From: Hydnum rufescens UP504
Taxonomy: Eukaryota > Basidiomycota > Agaricomycetes > Cantharellales > Hydnaceae
NCBI GenBank assembly: GCA_014904985.1
Contig: MU129359.1
Coordinates: forward strand, 1-23,045
Length of the DNA: 23,045 nucleotides
Direction: 5' to 3'
Shown here: piece by piece, positions 1 to 9,102 of the stretch
Layout of the letters: each line of letters begins with the position of its first letter
Numbering within the stretch: position 1 is the stretch's first letter
The notes under the pieces: generated by a model
Database searches by the model: none
Told to the model about the DNA's origin: nothing
The model's input: only the letters and a program-made list of their open reading frames with translations
Translations under genes and position numbers: made by a program

Positions 1-52
1 TGTTGGGCGTATCCCTATAATTAGCGTCCAATGCACTGATAAATTGTAAAAT

Positions 53-364
53 CTAATTAATCCAAAGAGTGTAGGTCTCCAGGAATCCCCGGAAGTTAAA
101 TTTAGTGTTCAACCAACAGCGTACCTCGTCAGTGACCGTGAGCAACCCACGATGAAGAGTATGGCCAATAATCACCTTCACCCGAATGCAGAGGACTTCC
201 GCTGGCCGCTGAACCTTGTGTACCGCATTCACGTCCTTGCCAGTACCAGTTGAAGCAGGATCTCGTATGTACAGTATGTATAGTATGAGAGATTGTCTTA
301 TTGTACTAGGGGCTCCAAAGACCCACAATGTGCGGCGAAGTCTTGAGGAAGCCCCATTCTGCAC
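53..364 (-). CDS. weak possible partial coding region, function unknown
   Basis: A 103-codon minus-strand open frame lies in DNA that, unlike the transposons to its right, has a normal number of CpG dinucleotides. I do not recognise the product, and no domain motif, signal peptide or membrane segment is visible. It could be an exon of a host gene or a chance frame. The stretch 250-300 holds short AT-rich repeats (GTATGTACAGTATGTATAGTATG) that look non-coding. The base composition, not the protein, is the main reason to list it. Confidence 0.18.
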   Translation of the reverse strand: MQNGASSRLRRTLWVFGAPSTIRQSLILYILYIRDPASTGTGKDVNAVHKVQRPAEVLCIRVKVIIGHTLHRGLLTVTDEVRCWLNTKFNFRGFLETYTLWIN

Positions 365-370
365 CTGCTT

Positions 371-626
371 AACTCATGGTACTGTATGCATGTGAAGTCT
401 AACAATCTGTCATGTCACAATGTGGAAAAAGTTGTTCCCACCCCTAACAAAACTGTTGCATTGTCACTAGGGTGTTGTTACCTGTGGTAGGGTGTGACAT
501 GCTCTGAAAAATCACCGGGAGCTGAAATTAGAGGTTCTGTGTTGCAGAAAGCGGATTTCTAAAGTACAAGAAGCTTTTTTAAAGGAGAAACATGTAAAAA
601 GTGGTCAGAACTAAGGGATGTGAATA
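371..626. other. decayed stretch upstream of the MITE, probably the 5' part of the pogo-like element
   Basis: CpG content drops sharply from about position 370 rightward. No open frame of note is present. By position it should hold the DNA-binding N-terminus of the interrupted transposase, but I could not align a CENP-B/HTH motif to it. A short run just before 627 continues in frame with the transposase sequence after the MITE, which supports the view that the MITE split a coding region. The left end of the pogo-like element was not located. Confidence 0.35.
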
Positions 627-632
627 TATGAG

Positions 633-1209
633 TTAGGGCTCCTACCGGATCGGATTGGGGCGGATTCGGATTCAGTCCGCCGGATTGGAGCAGTCCATAA
701 CTCTAATCCGAATCTGCAGATTGTAATCCGTCGGATTGGCGGTTCATCTGCGGATTGTGAACAGTATGCAGCAGTAAGCAGAAAGTCATACCAATACACT
801 TTGGCTCATAAAGGAAATGTGTCCTGAATTTGCCAAATCATCCCTCTGTACTTGTGGAAGCTTAATGGGGTGCCTAGCATGGAGAATGAATAGCTAATTG
901 CTCCTTGACAAATCAACAGCATACAACTATGAAAGAAAGTACATAGAACACTGCAAGTTTGGAGGTAACTAGGAATAGAGATACAAAGCAAAAGGTCACG
1001 TGATGTGACCAGATGCATCCCATATTGGGTTTACAGGTCACTGTATTGTGACTGTGCGCATGTTAAATATATAGGAATCTGTGGATGAACCGCAGATTGA
1101 CGGATTACAATCCACAGATGGGGACAGACATTTTCTTCAATCTGGATCTGGAATCCGGAATCCAATCTGGCGGATCATCCAACTCAATCCGATCCGGTAG
1201 GAGCCCTAA
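633..1209. mobile_element. foldback MITE with long terminal inverted repeats and TATGAG target duplication
   Basis: The element begins TTAGGGCTCCTACCGGATCG and ends with the exact reverse complement (CGATCCGGTAGGAGCCCTAA with one shared flank base). Both arms run imperfectly for about 125-135 bp (633-760 paired with 1078-1209) and are packed with CGGATT/AATCCG subterminal motifs. It is flanked by the direct repeat TATGAG at 627-632 and 1210-1215. It encodes no transposase, so it would depend on an enzyme supplied elsewhere. The 6-bp duplication and the TIR do not let me assign a superfamily with confidence. Its CpGs are largely intact, which suggests it is younger than the transposase gene it sits in. 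Confidence 0.85.
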
Positions 1210-1215
1210 TATGAG

Positions 1216-2838
1216 TGAATTGTGTGCAAAGCTTCCCCTTCACACACCATATGCTGAGGGAGAAGGCACAGGCCCTTATTCACATGAAGTGTGCCAGGCC
1301 TGACTTTAAACTTGGCAAGCAGTGGACCCATACTTTCATTGCTAAGCATGGAACTCATATCTCAACATATTGGTCATCCTCCCTTGATCAGTGCTGGGCA
1401 TGTGCCATCAATCCAACTACAACAAAAGAATGGTATGAGCTTGTTAAGGATGTCCTTGGTGGCAAGTTCTCTGATGGTGATCCAATCCTACCTGAAAATG
1501 TATATGGATTTGATGAGACTGGATTCATCCCCTTGCTGGGGATCTGTCATAAGGTTCTGGGCCCAAGTGGTGGGAAGCAGCAGAAGGAGAGACACACTGG
1601 TACATGTGAGAGCATTACTGTGGTGTGTGCAATTTGTGGTGATGGGAGCTACCTCACCCCTACCATCATCTACAAGGGGCAGAACTTCCTGAAGTCTTGG
1701 GGGGTAGCCAAGGAGGAGACAAATCCACTAGGAGAAAAGTAAGCATGGGCAGTTTTCCAAGTTCATGACACTGATTCCTATGGTCTTTCCAAAAAGGATT
1801 GCAATCTCACCAAAAGGATGGACAGACAACAAACTAGGCTCAGCTGGATTGAAGGGTTATTCCAAGAAGAGACATGAGAGAAAGCAATAGTCAACCTCAT
1901 GCCCTGTTTTTGGATGGTCATGTCTCTCACATCACCCTCGAATTTATTGACTTTGCTCTCAATAATCAGATTATACTTGCTTGTTATCCACCCCATGGGA
2001 CACATGTATTTCAGGGTCTAGATGTGGCAATATTTGGGGTGCTCAAAATTGCTTTTGGCCAGCACTGCCTTGAATGGGAACAGAATAATTCAGAACCCAT
2101 TGGCAAGACCAATTTCTTCCTCATCTATGCTGGTGCACACTACACTGCATTTACAAAGGCAAACATCCTCAGTGCTTGGAGGAAGACTGGTATAATACCA
2201 TTCGACCCTGCTGTTGTCACCCCTTCCATGATGGCTCATCCATACCCACCTCGACACTTGGTGACTTTCCTGTTGAACAGCCCAGAACAGTCAAGCATAT
2301 TTTGCACCTTCTCTATCCAGCCCATGACCCTAGGGCTCAAAATCAGCCCAATGCTGAGGCAGAAATAGCAGAAGACACACCTCATCTCATACAACAAGAC
2401 CTAGGGGACCAGTCTCCTGTTGTTCCCACTCAAAAGACTGCAAAGGACCATGTGTGTGAGGCCATCCAAGAAGCCTTGATTCTATGTCATACTGTTGCCT
2501 AGTTTCATCTTCACCAGCACACTCCTCATCAAAACTCATACCTCTCATTTTTGAGTCTATTCACCCACTCTGAGCTCCTAATTGGGATTTGGCCATGGAC
2601 TCTAGGCCTGGGGATCACTCAGAACCATCACATGAAGATGAAAACAGACAACTACAAACTGAGCTAGACCTCACATGCATCTGGAATGCTAGCCAGCAAT
2701 GGATCATTGAGACCAATAATGTGCAACTTGTGCTGCAAAACATAGAAATCAAGAAAGTCAATGTGATGCTGCATGCTCAGGAGATGTCAGGGTGACACTG
2801 CCATTGAAGCCACAAACAGAAAGAGGAAAGAGATTAAT
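1216..2838 (+). pseudogene. pogo-like (DDE_1) transposase, N-terminal and catalytic part, decayed
   Basis: Reading across frames gives a typical fungal pogo-like transposase. There is a CENP-B-like region (FPFTHHM, then LGKQWTHTFIAKHG), then the first catalytic Asp in YGFDETGF (codon 1512), the second in FLDGHVSH (codon 1913) and the third in QGLDVAIF (codon 2021). Next come SAWRKTGIIPFDP and a coiled-coil tail (codons about 2640-2790). All three acidic residues survive but lie in different frames. A stop at 1740-1742, a frame change before 1874 and another near 2270 break the gene. The start is destroyed by the MITE at 633-1209. CpG is nearly absent here, so it is old. The enzyme would have cut and pasted its own element at TA sites. 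It is not functional now. Confidence 0.85.
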
Positions 2839-2848
2839 TAACCACACA

Positions 2849-2933
2849 ACCTATCGCAGTGGGAATCCTGAGCATACAGCAACACACAACAGCTATGCAC
2901 AAGTCTCACACCTATCACAGTGGGAATCCTGAG
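2849..2933. repeat. two copies of a 24-bp direct repeat, period 61 bp
   Basis: ACCTATCGCAGTGGGAATCC plus four more bases at 2849-2872 recurs at 2910-2933 with a single change, CG to CA. The one difference is itself a CpG transition, in keeping with the decay seen across the window. The repeat lies just inside the left border of the 1.9-kb insert and may be part of an LTR or subterminal region of an unidentified element. Confidence 0.7.
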
Positions 2934-4125
2934 AGATTGAAACTGGTGATCCCCAACTATGAAGGGCTATAAGTACTACTTCCTGCACACAGCCACCACA
3001 GCCACCATCACTAAGCCTCACTACACTGATGCAGCCATGTTATGAATCCTGTGCACACCTCCACATGGCTATGCCCCAACTTCCATATGCATCCCCTTAG
3101 CATTGTAAGCAGGATGGTTAAAAACCAATCCAACTACTGTCCATGTCGTTGAGGATAGGACAAATGAAGGGAGCCATGGGGACAATTCAAATATTCAGGT
3201 CTGGGAAAATGAAGGTCTTTTAAGATAATAGAAAATCCCAATGAACAGTGATTGCTCAAGGGAGTAGATCAGTGTCACAAAATAAGATGTCAAGGCCACA
3301 CCCTGAAGTTGTCCTCTTGACTATTCAGTCTAAATGTGGCTGTACACAGTCTTGACAAGTGGGAAATCTCCTCCAGACAGCAGCAATACTTCAGTGCCTC
3401 AGACTGTGATAGGGGGAAAAACCAAATATTTACATGCCCCCTCCCCTTTATATACATTCCAGACCACAATTAAAAATTCTGGAAGAAAAGCAGAGATAAG
3501 GGAAGCATAATGAAAAGAAATGAAGTCAAAAGCTTCAAAACTGGTGGAGATATTCAAGAATCAAGTGAAAAAGAGAAAAAAAACACTTTACAAGGCATTC
3601 CTCCCTTGAAACTGGATATATTCCCTTAAGGAAAGGTGGAATAGATCGCCCTGAGTGTCCTTTGCATCGGAATTAAGAGGGTTGGAACCAATTTGTCATT
3701 TGTGTTGGTGGAGCAAGGGGGGAGTCATGAGGAAGGGGTTGTCTTGTGAAAAATGGAGTTTGCGTCCACTCGTTTTGCCCTTAATACTGTTCGATGTGCA
3801 TTTTTAACAGCTTTCAGGGAGTGGTACCCATGAATGAATCCAATAAGAATTGGCTTCGAAAATCAAGAAATACTCCTTCAGAGTATGAATCATGGAAAGA
3901 TATTGTTACAGGGACTGCATTTTTGATCTGTTTGTTTCGTTTTTGGTACCGTTCAATAGGTATGATTCGTATATTTCTGGGCGCGGTTGTTTCGAGTTGA
4001 TCCGATCAAAACTGACAGAGAAATTTGAAAAATACTCCTTGAGAGTGACATAATCCCTTTTTGAATCATGTGACAGGTCTGCGGGTCCAGAATGAAGGCC
4101 AGGCACAGTCCATGTCATTACATAA

Positions 4126-4720
4126 TCACAATTCTTTGCCCTTAAGGCAAAGGAACAATGTGGAATGGTGGGTTTCAGATGTGTAGAATTTGGACTGTTT
4201 CTCCAATGAATGAAGGGTGTGAAAATTGAGGATGGGATGGACATTCAGTCTGTTTGTTTGTTTGTAAAATTGGCCTTGGATGGGGTTTCTATGGTGTAGG
4301 GATTTATCCCTCCAACAGCATATATGCTTCCAAGGCAGTGTATGCCTGGGTACTCCAAAGGTGTCCAAAGTGTTGAAGGACTGTAATGATGCTGATGGAG
4401 TAGGGATTGGGACAGGTGGTGTGGATTCAGGGATTGGGGGCAGAGTAGGAGGAGGGGGAGTCTGGATTGGCAATTCCATGGACTCATGTGGGGAGCAAGG
4501 GAATGACAGGTGCTGACAAGGGTGCCAATGCTGCCACTGGTTGACTACCCAGCCCATAGCTTGCAGTTGAGGCCCAATAGAATGAGGGCAATAATAATAA
4601 GAGAAATGCCAATAATGGCAAGGATGACAATAACCCCCTTAGTGAATGGAGGGAGAGAGGAGACAAGAGCATTTGAAGAAGTAGGCACCATATGAGAGAG
4701 TTGACAAAGAATGATACTCT
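4126..4720 (-). pseudogene. fragment resembling a single-pass membrane protein with a proline-rich tail
   Basis: On the minus strand, about 4640 down to 4545 encodes a Ser-rich stretch followed by a strongly hydrophobic helix of roughly 25 residues (GVIVILAIIGISLIIIALIL). It ends NCKLWAG and then a TAG stop. A neighbouring frame on the same strand (143 codons, 4126-4557) begins near that stop and is proline-rich (TPPPPTLPPIPESTPP). Together they resemble the Ser-rich stalk, membrane helix and cytosolic tail common in fungal surface proteins, broken by a frame change. I do not recognise a family. The fragment lies inside the insert that splits the pogo transposase and could be a captured host gene piece. 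Low-complexity sequence can mimic this, so confidence is modest. Confidence 0.3.
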
Positions 4721-4765
4721 GACAGGTAAGTCCTCAGGCAGAAGCAAATGTCAATTTGATCCTGA

Positions 4766-5289
4766 CATGAGAAGAAGAAGATGAAAACCCTGACCTCCAC
4801 TCAGGTCCAGCTCTCATCAAATGGCAAAGGTCATGTTCTTAGCCAACTGTCATTCTGAGCAGCCCTGGTTGAGCATGAACTAGAGAAGAAGAAGGAGCAG
4901 GAGGAGAGACTTATGGCAAGAGCAAAGGCTGCAGCTAATGCAGACCAAGTTGAAAAAAGAAGGCAGCCACAGAGGCAGCAAAGAGGCTTCATGCCAAAGA
5001 TCTTGCTCAATGGGCAATTGACTGCACAGCCTGGCAGGTTATCAAGGATGGATGGGCCAAGGGGCAGGGAAGCTGCTGCCCAGTGAAACCAAAGCAGCCC
5101 AAGGTGAGAAAGCCTGCATTAGATGTCAGTGAAAGTAGCAGTGTCAAGGCCAGGGAGTACCATGACCCCATGCAGGTGGACACACAAGATGACAGAGGTG
5201 AGGAAGATGATGACACAGATAGGCTTGGTGAGGAGGAAGTTGGAGAAGACATGGAGGGGGAGCAGCAGCAATTGGATGAAGTGGAGTGA
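4766..5289 (+). pseudogene. C-terminal tail of the pogo-like transposase, decayed
   Basis: The plus strand encodes KTLTS followed by GHVLS, then a charged coiled-coil region (EHELEKKKEQEERLMARAKA) interrupted by a stop near 4855. A frame change follows, then the tail with conserved tryptophans (LAQWAIDCTAWQVIKDGWAKG), a Lys/Pro patch and a very acidic end (DDRGEEDDDTDRLGEEE), stopping with TGA at 5287-5289. Fungal pogo-like transposases commonly end in such a coiled coil plus a charged tail, which is why I join this to the catalytic part at 1216-2838. Separation by about 1.9 kb, frameshifts and CpG depletion make it a pseudogene. Confidence 0.65.
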
Positions 5290-5935
5290 TTGTAATGAGC
5301 AATTGATGAATCAGAGTGCTCCATTTGGTGGCTGTGTGCCATGTCAAAGGAGGCATATTTGGTAATTCTGGGACCTGTTTGTCCTCAACCTAACTACTTG
5401 CTCAGTTCTTGCCTGTTTGTTCCCAAACTCAGGAGAACTGTCTGCAAGACATTTATGCATGCAACACAGAAAAAAAAACCCAAAATTCATATTTTTGCAT
5501 CTTGTAGATCAATAAAGAACAATACTGTATGAAGGACACATAATATACTGTAATAGTCTCATATTGCCATCCAGGCAAGGCCCCTTGCACCCTCCAGGTG
5601 GAGAGGATAGTCCATTAGTGATGCCATGGACTTGGACTTAAGTCAGCTGTTGAAGAATTGGTGAGAGCCACTTAGATTCACACAACAAGAGGAAAGATAG
5701 AGTGTTTGATCAGAGCTCAAGCAAATGCTTGAGGGAACTTCAGTACATCCCAAGAAACTATCTAGAAGGATATGCTGACTAAGTGATGAGCATGAGAGCT
5801 CACCCATCCCCAATTCCAATATTGGCTTAAGTCCTAAATGGATCCTTTTGATGTCAACCCATTTGATTACAAATCTTTGGCTTGGACTTGGCTTCAAAGG
5901 AGTTAGCTTGACTTGAAGTTGACTTGAGTCAAGAC
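5290..5935. other. non-coding stretch between the transposase tail and element 3
   Basis: No supported gene is present. An AATAAA hexamer at about 5511 (ATCAATAAAGAAC) is placed where a polyadenylation signal for the transposase could lie. The right end of the pogo-like element is probably within about 5300-5560, but I could not match it to a left terminal repeat. From about 5875 to 5935 the DNA is made of CTTGACTT/GACTTGAGTC-like short repeats. The last five bases before element 3 are AAGAC. Confidence 0.4.
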
Positions 5936-6065
5936 TGTTGAGACAGATATATGCTTGATTACATAATGTACCTACTTAGTGTTCTCTATCCTACATGTGC
6001 ATTAAGCTTCCACTGAGCACCATCCCTCATTAGGTTATGGGCCCATGCAGCATTGTAGGAGGTGG

Positions 6066-6365
6066 CAGTAAAAACTGCAGCAGCAGGAAAAATCACCTAA
6101 AGTCCTCACTCAAGACATGAGGTCTGCCAGTAAAAAGCAGCATGGCAGTAAAAACCACACCTAGATGCTTGTACCAGTAAAAGCCTGACCTTCCACCAGT
6201 AAAAAGCAGTGTGGCAGTAAAAACTGCACCTAGATGCTTGTGGCAGTAAACAGCCAAGGTCTTCTCTCTCTGGGCCAGTAAAAAGCTCAGACCCCTATCT
6301 ACCCCACCTCCTTGGCTTGAGCCAGTAAAAAGCCATTCCAATGACTTGGACTTGTGCCAGTAAAA
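6066..6365 (+). repeat. CAGTAAA motif cluster with a 69-bp tandem duplication in the element 3 LTR
   Basis: Ten copies of CAGTAAA start at 6066, 6128, 6146, 6175, 6197, 6215, 6244, 6276, 6323 and 6358. Most read CAGTAAAAAGC or CAGTAAAAACTGC. The spacing 18-29 occurs twice because 6128-6196 is repeated as 6197-6265 (both contain CACCTAGATGCTTGT). All lie in the same orientation within the presumed U3 part of the 5' LTR. Such repeats are often enhancer-like, but no binding factor can be named from the sequence. Confidence 0.8.
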
Positions 6366-6814
6366 GGGTGAGCCTGATTCTTGACCATCTATAGTATCTT
6401 ATTCCCTTATACAGTCATAGCCTTCTGCATTCCTGTTGCACTTGCTCTGAGTCCCCATTCACATTCCTGATCCACACTTGCTCTGGGTCCCCTGTCAACA
6501 TTCCCGTCATGTCCAAGACATCTAGCACTGAGCCTGAATCCTCAGGAGACCTCAGTCCCACTTTCCACAATGATGAAATTGTCTTTGCACCCACAGGCAG
6601 TCTGCACTCCTGATATTACTTCCTCATTGTTCCTCTCAACTCCATTCCACACAAAATCTGCACCATTGATTATGTTATCAAGTACCTTATCAATGAAGAA
6701 ACTCACTCTACATCACAAGATCTTGGGAAGGAAAACACTCTTGAAGAGGACAATTGTATATACAAAGGCAGCCCACATACTTTCTTGGGTCACTATGCAG
6801 GTTGGGGGAGGGTG

Positions 6815-7376
6815 TGTAATATAGTGTATTACATAAGGGAGTTTGGACTCAAAAGTCATGTATATATGGCAGATGCTGAGATTGAATAGTTATCTTTTGC
6901 CCGGACCTCTATGCCTAGTGAGAACCATGAACCCTCTTGCCTCTTGTCTCTTGTCTCTGCTGCTTCTATCTGGATATCTTGCTGGCCCCTAGTAGCCATC
7001 AATACTAGCCCTTTCCCTGGCTCTGGACTTGTGCCTTGGGACTCTAGCAGGGAAAGCAGTAAGCAGGATCACCCTTCCTCTTACTGATCCCCTTCCTCTC
7101 CTTAGGTAGTGACTGTGCCACTTGGCCAGTCACTACTTTGCTATCTTTCATCATCCTCCCATTCCATCCACAACCTTTTCTCCTGTGCTCAGGGCAAAGC
7201 CAGTGCTTAGCCCTGTGTGCAGCTCCTCCACCCAAAGCCAGTGCTAAGGGTGGTGTGATTACCCTTCCACCTTCTTCTCCCCTTATCCCCTCCCATCTGG
7301 CTCCCAACCTGTTGACTCCACTTTGTCCAAGTATGACAATGAGTGCCCTCCTGAATCCAGGAGGCACTTCATTACA
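6815..7376 (+). repeat. element 2 5' LTR
   Basis: 562 bp, TG to CA ends. By hand alignment it differs from the 3' LTR at nine substitutions and one single-base indel in a C run (about 1.6 percent). Eight of the nine substitutions are CG versus TG or CA. The first 19 bases form the inverted repeat TGTAATA-tagtg-TATTACA. An ATG-initiated frame begins inside it at 7333. Confidence 0.92.
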
Positions 7377-8019
7377 CTGGTTCCCTCTAGCCAACAAAGC
7401 AGTCGAACCAACACTATCCCTTCCTTCTACTTCCTCTCCTGTCTACTCTATGAGGAAGTTGAGGCTTAGCCAGCCCAGGAGCTCCTCCCTCTCCTTCTCT
7501 ACACCATCCCAGGAGACTGTCCTATACCACCCCTCAACCTGCGAGTGTATCTTCATCCCTCCCCACCTTCACTCTCCACACCAGTTCCTGGAGATCCTCA
7601 GGCATCTAGATCAGCCTAGGGATGAGTACTCTCCCTTCTCCTCAGGGCCTCCCCTCACAACATATCAGTTCCTTGTCACCTGGGCCAGCCCCATGCCCAG
7701 GGAGTGCCCCTCCTCTTACTTCCTATTTGATGAGGACCTGGGTGGATGGTATATGGATAGAAGGTGGATGGTTGCCATTCAGCTGGCTTTAGAGAAGCTC
7801 CAGGCTGTTGTTAGGGATACTCTAGCCCTTGTAGGAGCAGATGCCCCAGGATTCCTAATAGACCACAATCTGGAATTATCTGAGAAGCTATGGAGGGCTA
7901 AGGATCTAAGGGAACTAAGGACAGCTGACAAGCTGCTCAAGCTTCAAGTTCAGTTGGCCTTTGCTCGCCTTGAGAAGCTGGAGAGACTGCATAAGGGTCT
8001 CAGCTGGGCTTCCCCCTAG
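7333..8019 (+). CDS. unrecognised ORF of element 2, helical C-terminus
   Basis: The frame is open from the 5' LTR to the TAG at 8017-8019. The first ATG is at 7333 (inside the LTR) and the next is at 7450, giving about 228 or 189 residues. The first half is Ser/Pro-rich. The middle has LTTYQFLVTWASPMP and the aromatic patch FDEDLGGWYMDRRWM. The last 90 residues are Leu/Lys/Glu-rich and should be helical or coiled-coil (ELSEKLWRAKDLRELRTADK). There is no zinc knuckle, protease or polymerase motif. By position it is the gag slot, so a structural protein is possible but not shown. Frame continuity resumes after the stop (codons about 8060-8150, then a TAG at 8152), so the original ORF may have been longer and is now truncated by nonsense. 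Confidence 0.45.
   Translation: MTMSALLNPGGTSLHWFPLANKAVEPTLSLPSTSSPVYSMRKLRLSQPRSSSLSFSTPSQETVLYHPSTCECIFIPPHLHSPHQFLEILRHLDQPRDEYSPFSSGPPLTTYQFLVTWASPMPRECPSSYFLFDEDLGGWYMDRRWMVAIQLALEKLQAVVRDTLALVGADAPGFLIDHNLELSEKLWRAKDLRELRTADKLLKLQVQLAFARLEKLERLHKGLSWASP
7378..7387 (+). promoter_or_regulatory. candidate primer-binding site of element 2
   Basis: TGGTTCCCTC starts one base after the 5' LTR. TGG at this position pairs with the CCA end of a tRNA, the usual minus-strand primer. The tRNA species cannot be assigned without a host tRNA set. Confidence 0.5.
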
Positions 8020-8855
8020 CCCCCAAGAGCTCATTCTTCCTCCCCTTGGAGTTCTGTGGAAGTCTACCTGAGGCTGAGAGAGTCCCAGCTCTGGAACCTT
8101 CACCTAGGAGCAGACTATGCCCCCTCATTTTGGTGCAAGGTGGCAAGCAGCTAGGGACTACTCCTAGTGGAGGAATTCCTAAGCCACCTGGACCTGCAGG
8201 AAGGCTCTCTGGACCACCAACTCCCTCAGCAAGCCTTCCCTCCCCTTCTCCTCCTCACCCCCAGTCATTTGGGAACCTCCATATTCTGCCTCGTCATCAT
8301 TCTCCCTGAATACCCTGGATGGAAGCTTCCCAATGACCTCCACTACAAGTGAATTGGATGAGTATTGCAGGCCCAGTGGTCATGCTCTCCTCATCCCCTT
8401 CCATACATGCCTTTCCCTCTCCCCTTGCCTGGAAATGGCCTCCAATTGCCCTTGGGATGTGTCCAGAATGGGCCCCTGCTCTATCTGACCCCAAGAAGGG
8501 CCTTTGCTGGACAATCTGGCAAGAATTACCAGCCCGGCAGGTGCATGACCCTGGGGGGCCCTGAAATCCATTCCCCCTTCTCCCAGTTCATGGACTAATT
8601 CCCTGCCTATCCCCCTGCCTTTATACTTGATTGAAAGCTCCCAATTGTGGCCTTCCAATAGCCCCACTTTCAAGATGATTGGCTGGAGATTGCAGGAGAA
8701 CTCATCATTTTACTGGATTCCCTGCACCCCCTCCTCATCCCCTTGTACATTGGCACAAACTCCTCCCTTCATTCATGTACATTCAATGGAAATATACAGT
8801 CTATCCCTTGTCCACAAGCCCAAGTACCTTGGCCAAACCTTTGGAAAGCTTGTAT
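8020..8855 (+). other. pyrimidine-rich decayed continuation of the element 2 ORF
   Basis: C/T-rich DNA with many short Pro/Ser-rich frames. In the frame of the upstream ORF it reads plausibly to about 8330, including a Leu-rich stretch (LLLVEEFLSHLDLQEGSLDH) after the TAG at 8152, but no complete gene or known domain is seen. The remaining part to 8855 shows nothing recognisable. Confidence 0.35.
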
Positions 8856-9102
8856 CCAGGCCAGGATCACATGATTCTGGAACAACGCAACTCGAAAACC
8901 CAGCTGACACTTCGATCATGGCACTTACTGTTATGACCAGGCCAGAGTCTGGATCACATGATTCCAGAATCAAATCTGGCAACTTCTGAAGGTTACTGTA
9001 ACAACCAGGCCAGAGTTTGGTCACATGATTCTGGAACCAAATCTGGCAACTTCCAAAGGTTACTGTAACGAGTACACTGAGTCTGGATTACATAATTCCA
9101 GA
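8856..9102 (+). repeat. degenerate tandem repeat, about 66-81 bp period, four units
   Basis: Units start near 8856, 8937, 9005 and 9071. Each carries a core like CCAGGCCAGAGTCTGGATCA followed by CATGATTCYRGAA. Units 2 and 3 also share AAATCTGGCAACTTC and AGGTTACTGTAAC. Within each unit CCAGAGTCTGG and TTCTGGAACCAAATCTGG give short inverted symmetry. The repeats lie in the middle of the internal region of element 2, at the border where CpG content returns to normal. Confidence 0.8.

Larger units (their letters stand above)
2839..4765. other. insert of about 1.9 kb separating the transposase from its C-terminal tail
   Basis: Transposase-like coding ends with a basic run (RKRKE) near 2838 and resumes with KKKMKTLTS near 4768, so the DNA between looks inserted. 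I could not find terminal repeats or a target duplication, so the exact borders are approximate. Inside are a 61-bp-period repeat (2849-2933), CpG-poor non-coding DNA (2950-3640), a CpG-normal patch (about 3640-4090) with no recognisable gene, and a minus-strand membrane-helix fragment (4126-4720). A GTAAGT donor-like site on the plus strand at about 4726 raises the alternative that part of it is intronic. Confidence 0.5.

Noticed and set aside
3445..3465. Minus-strand TATA box (TATATAAAGGGG)
   Set aside because: No minus-strand gene follows it; only short frames such as one of about 20 codons are present.
268..5560. TACAGTAT near 268 and its reverse complement near 5550 as possible pogo terminal repeats
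   Set aside because: Only eight bases match, similar motifs occur several times nearby, and nothing extends the pairing.
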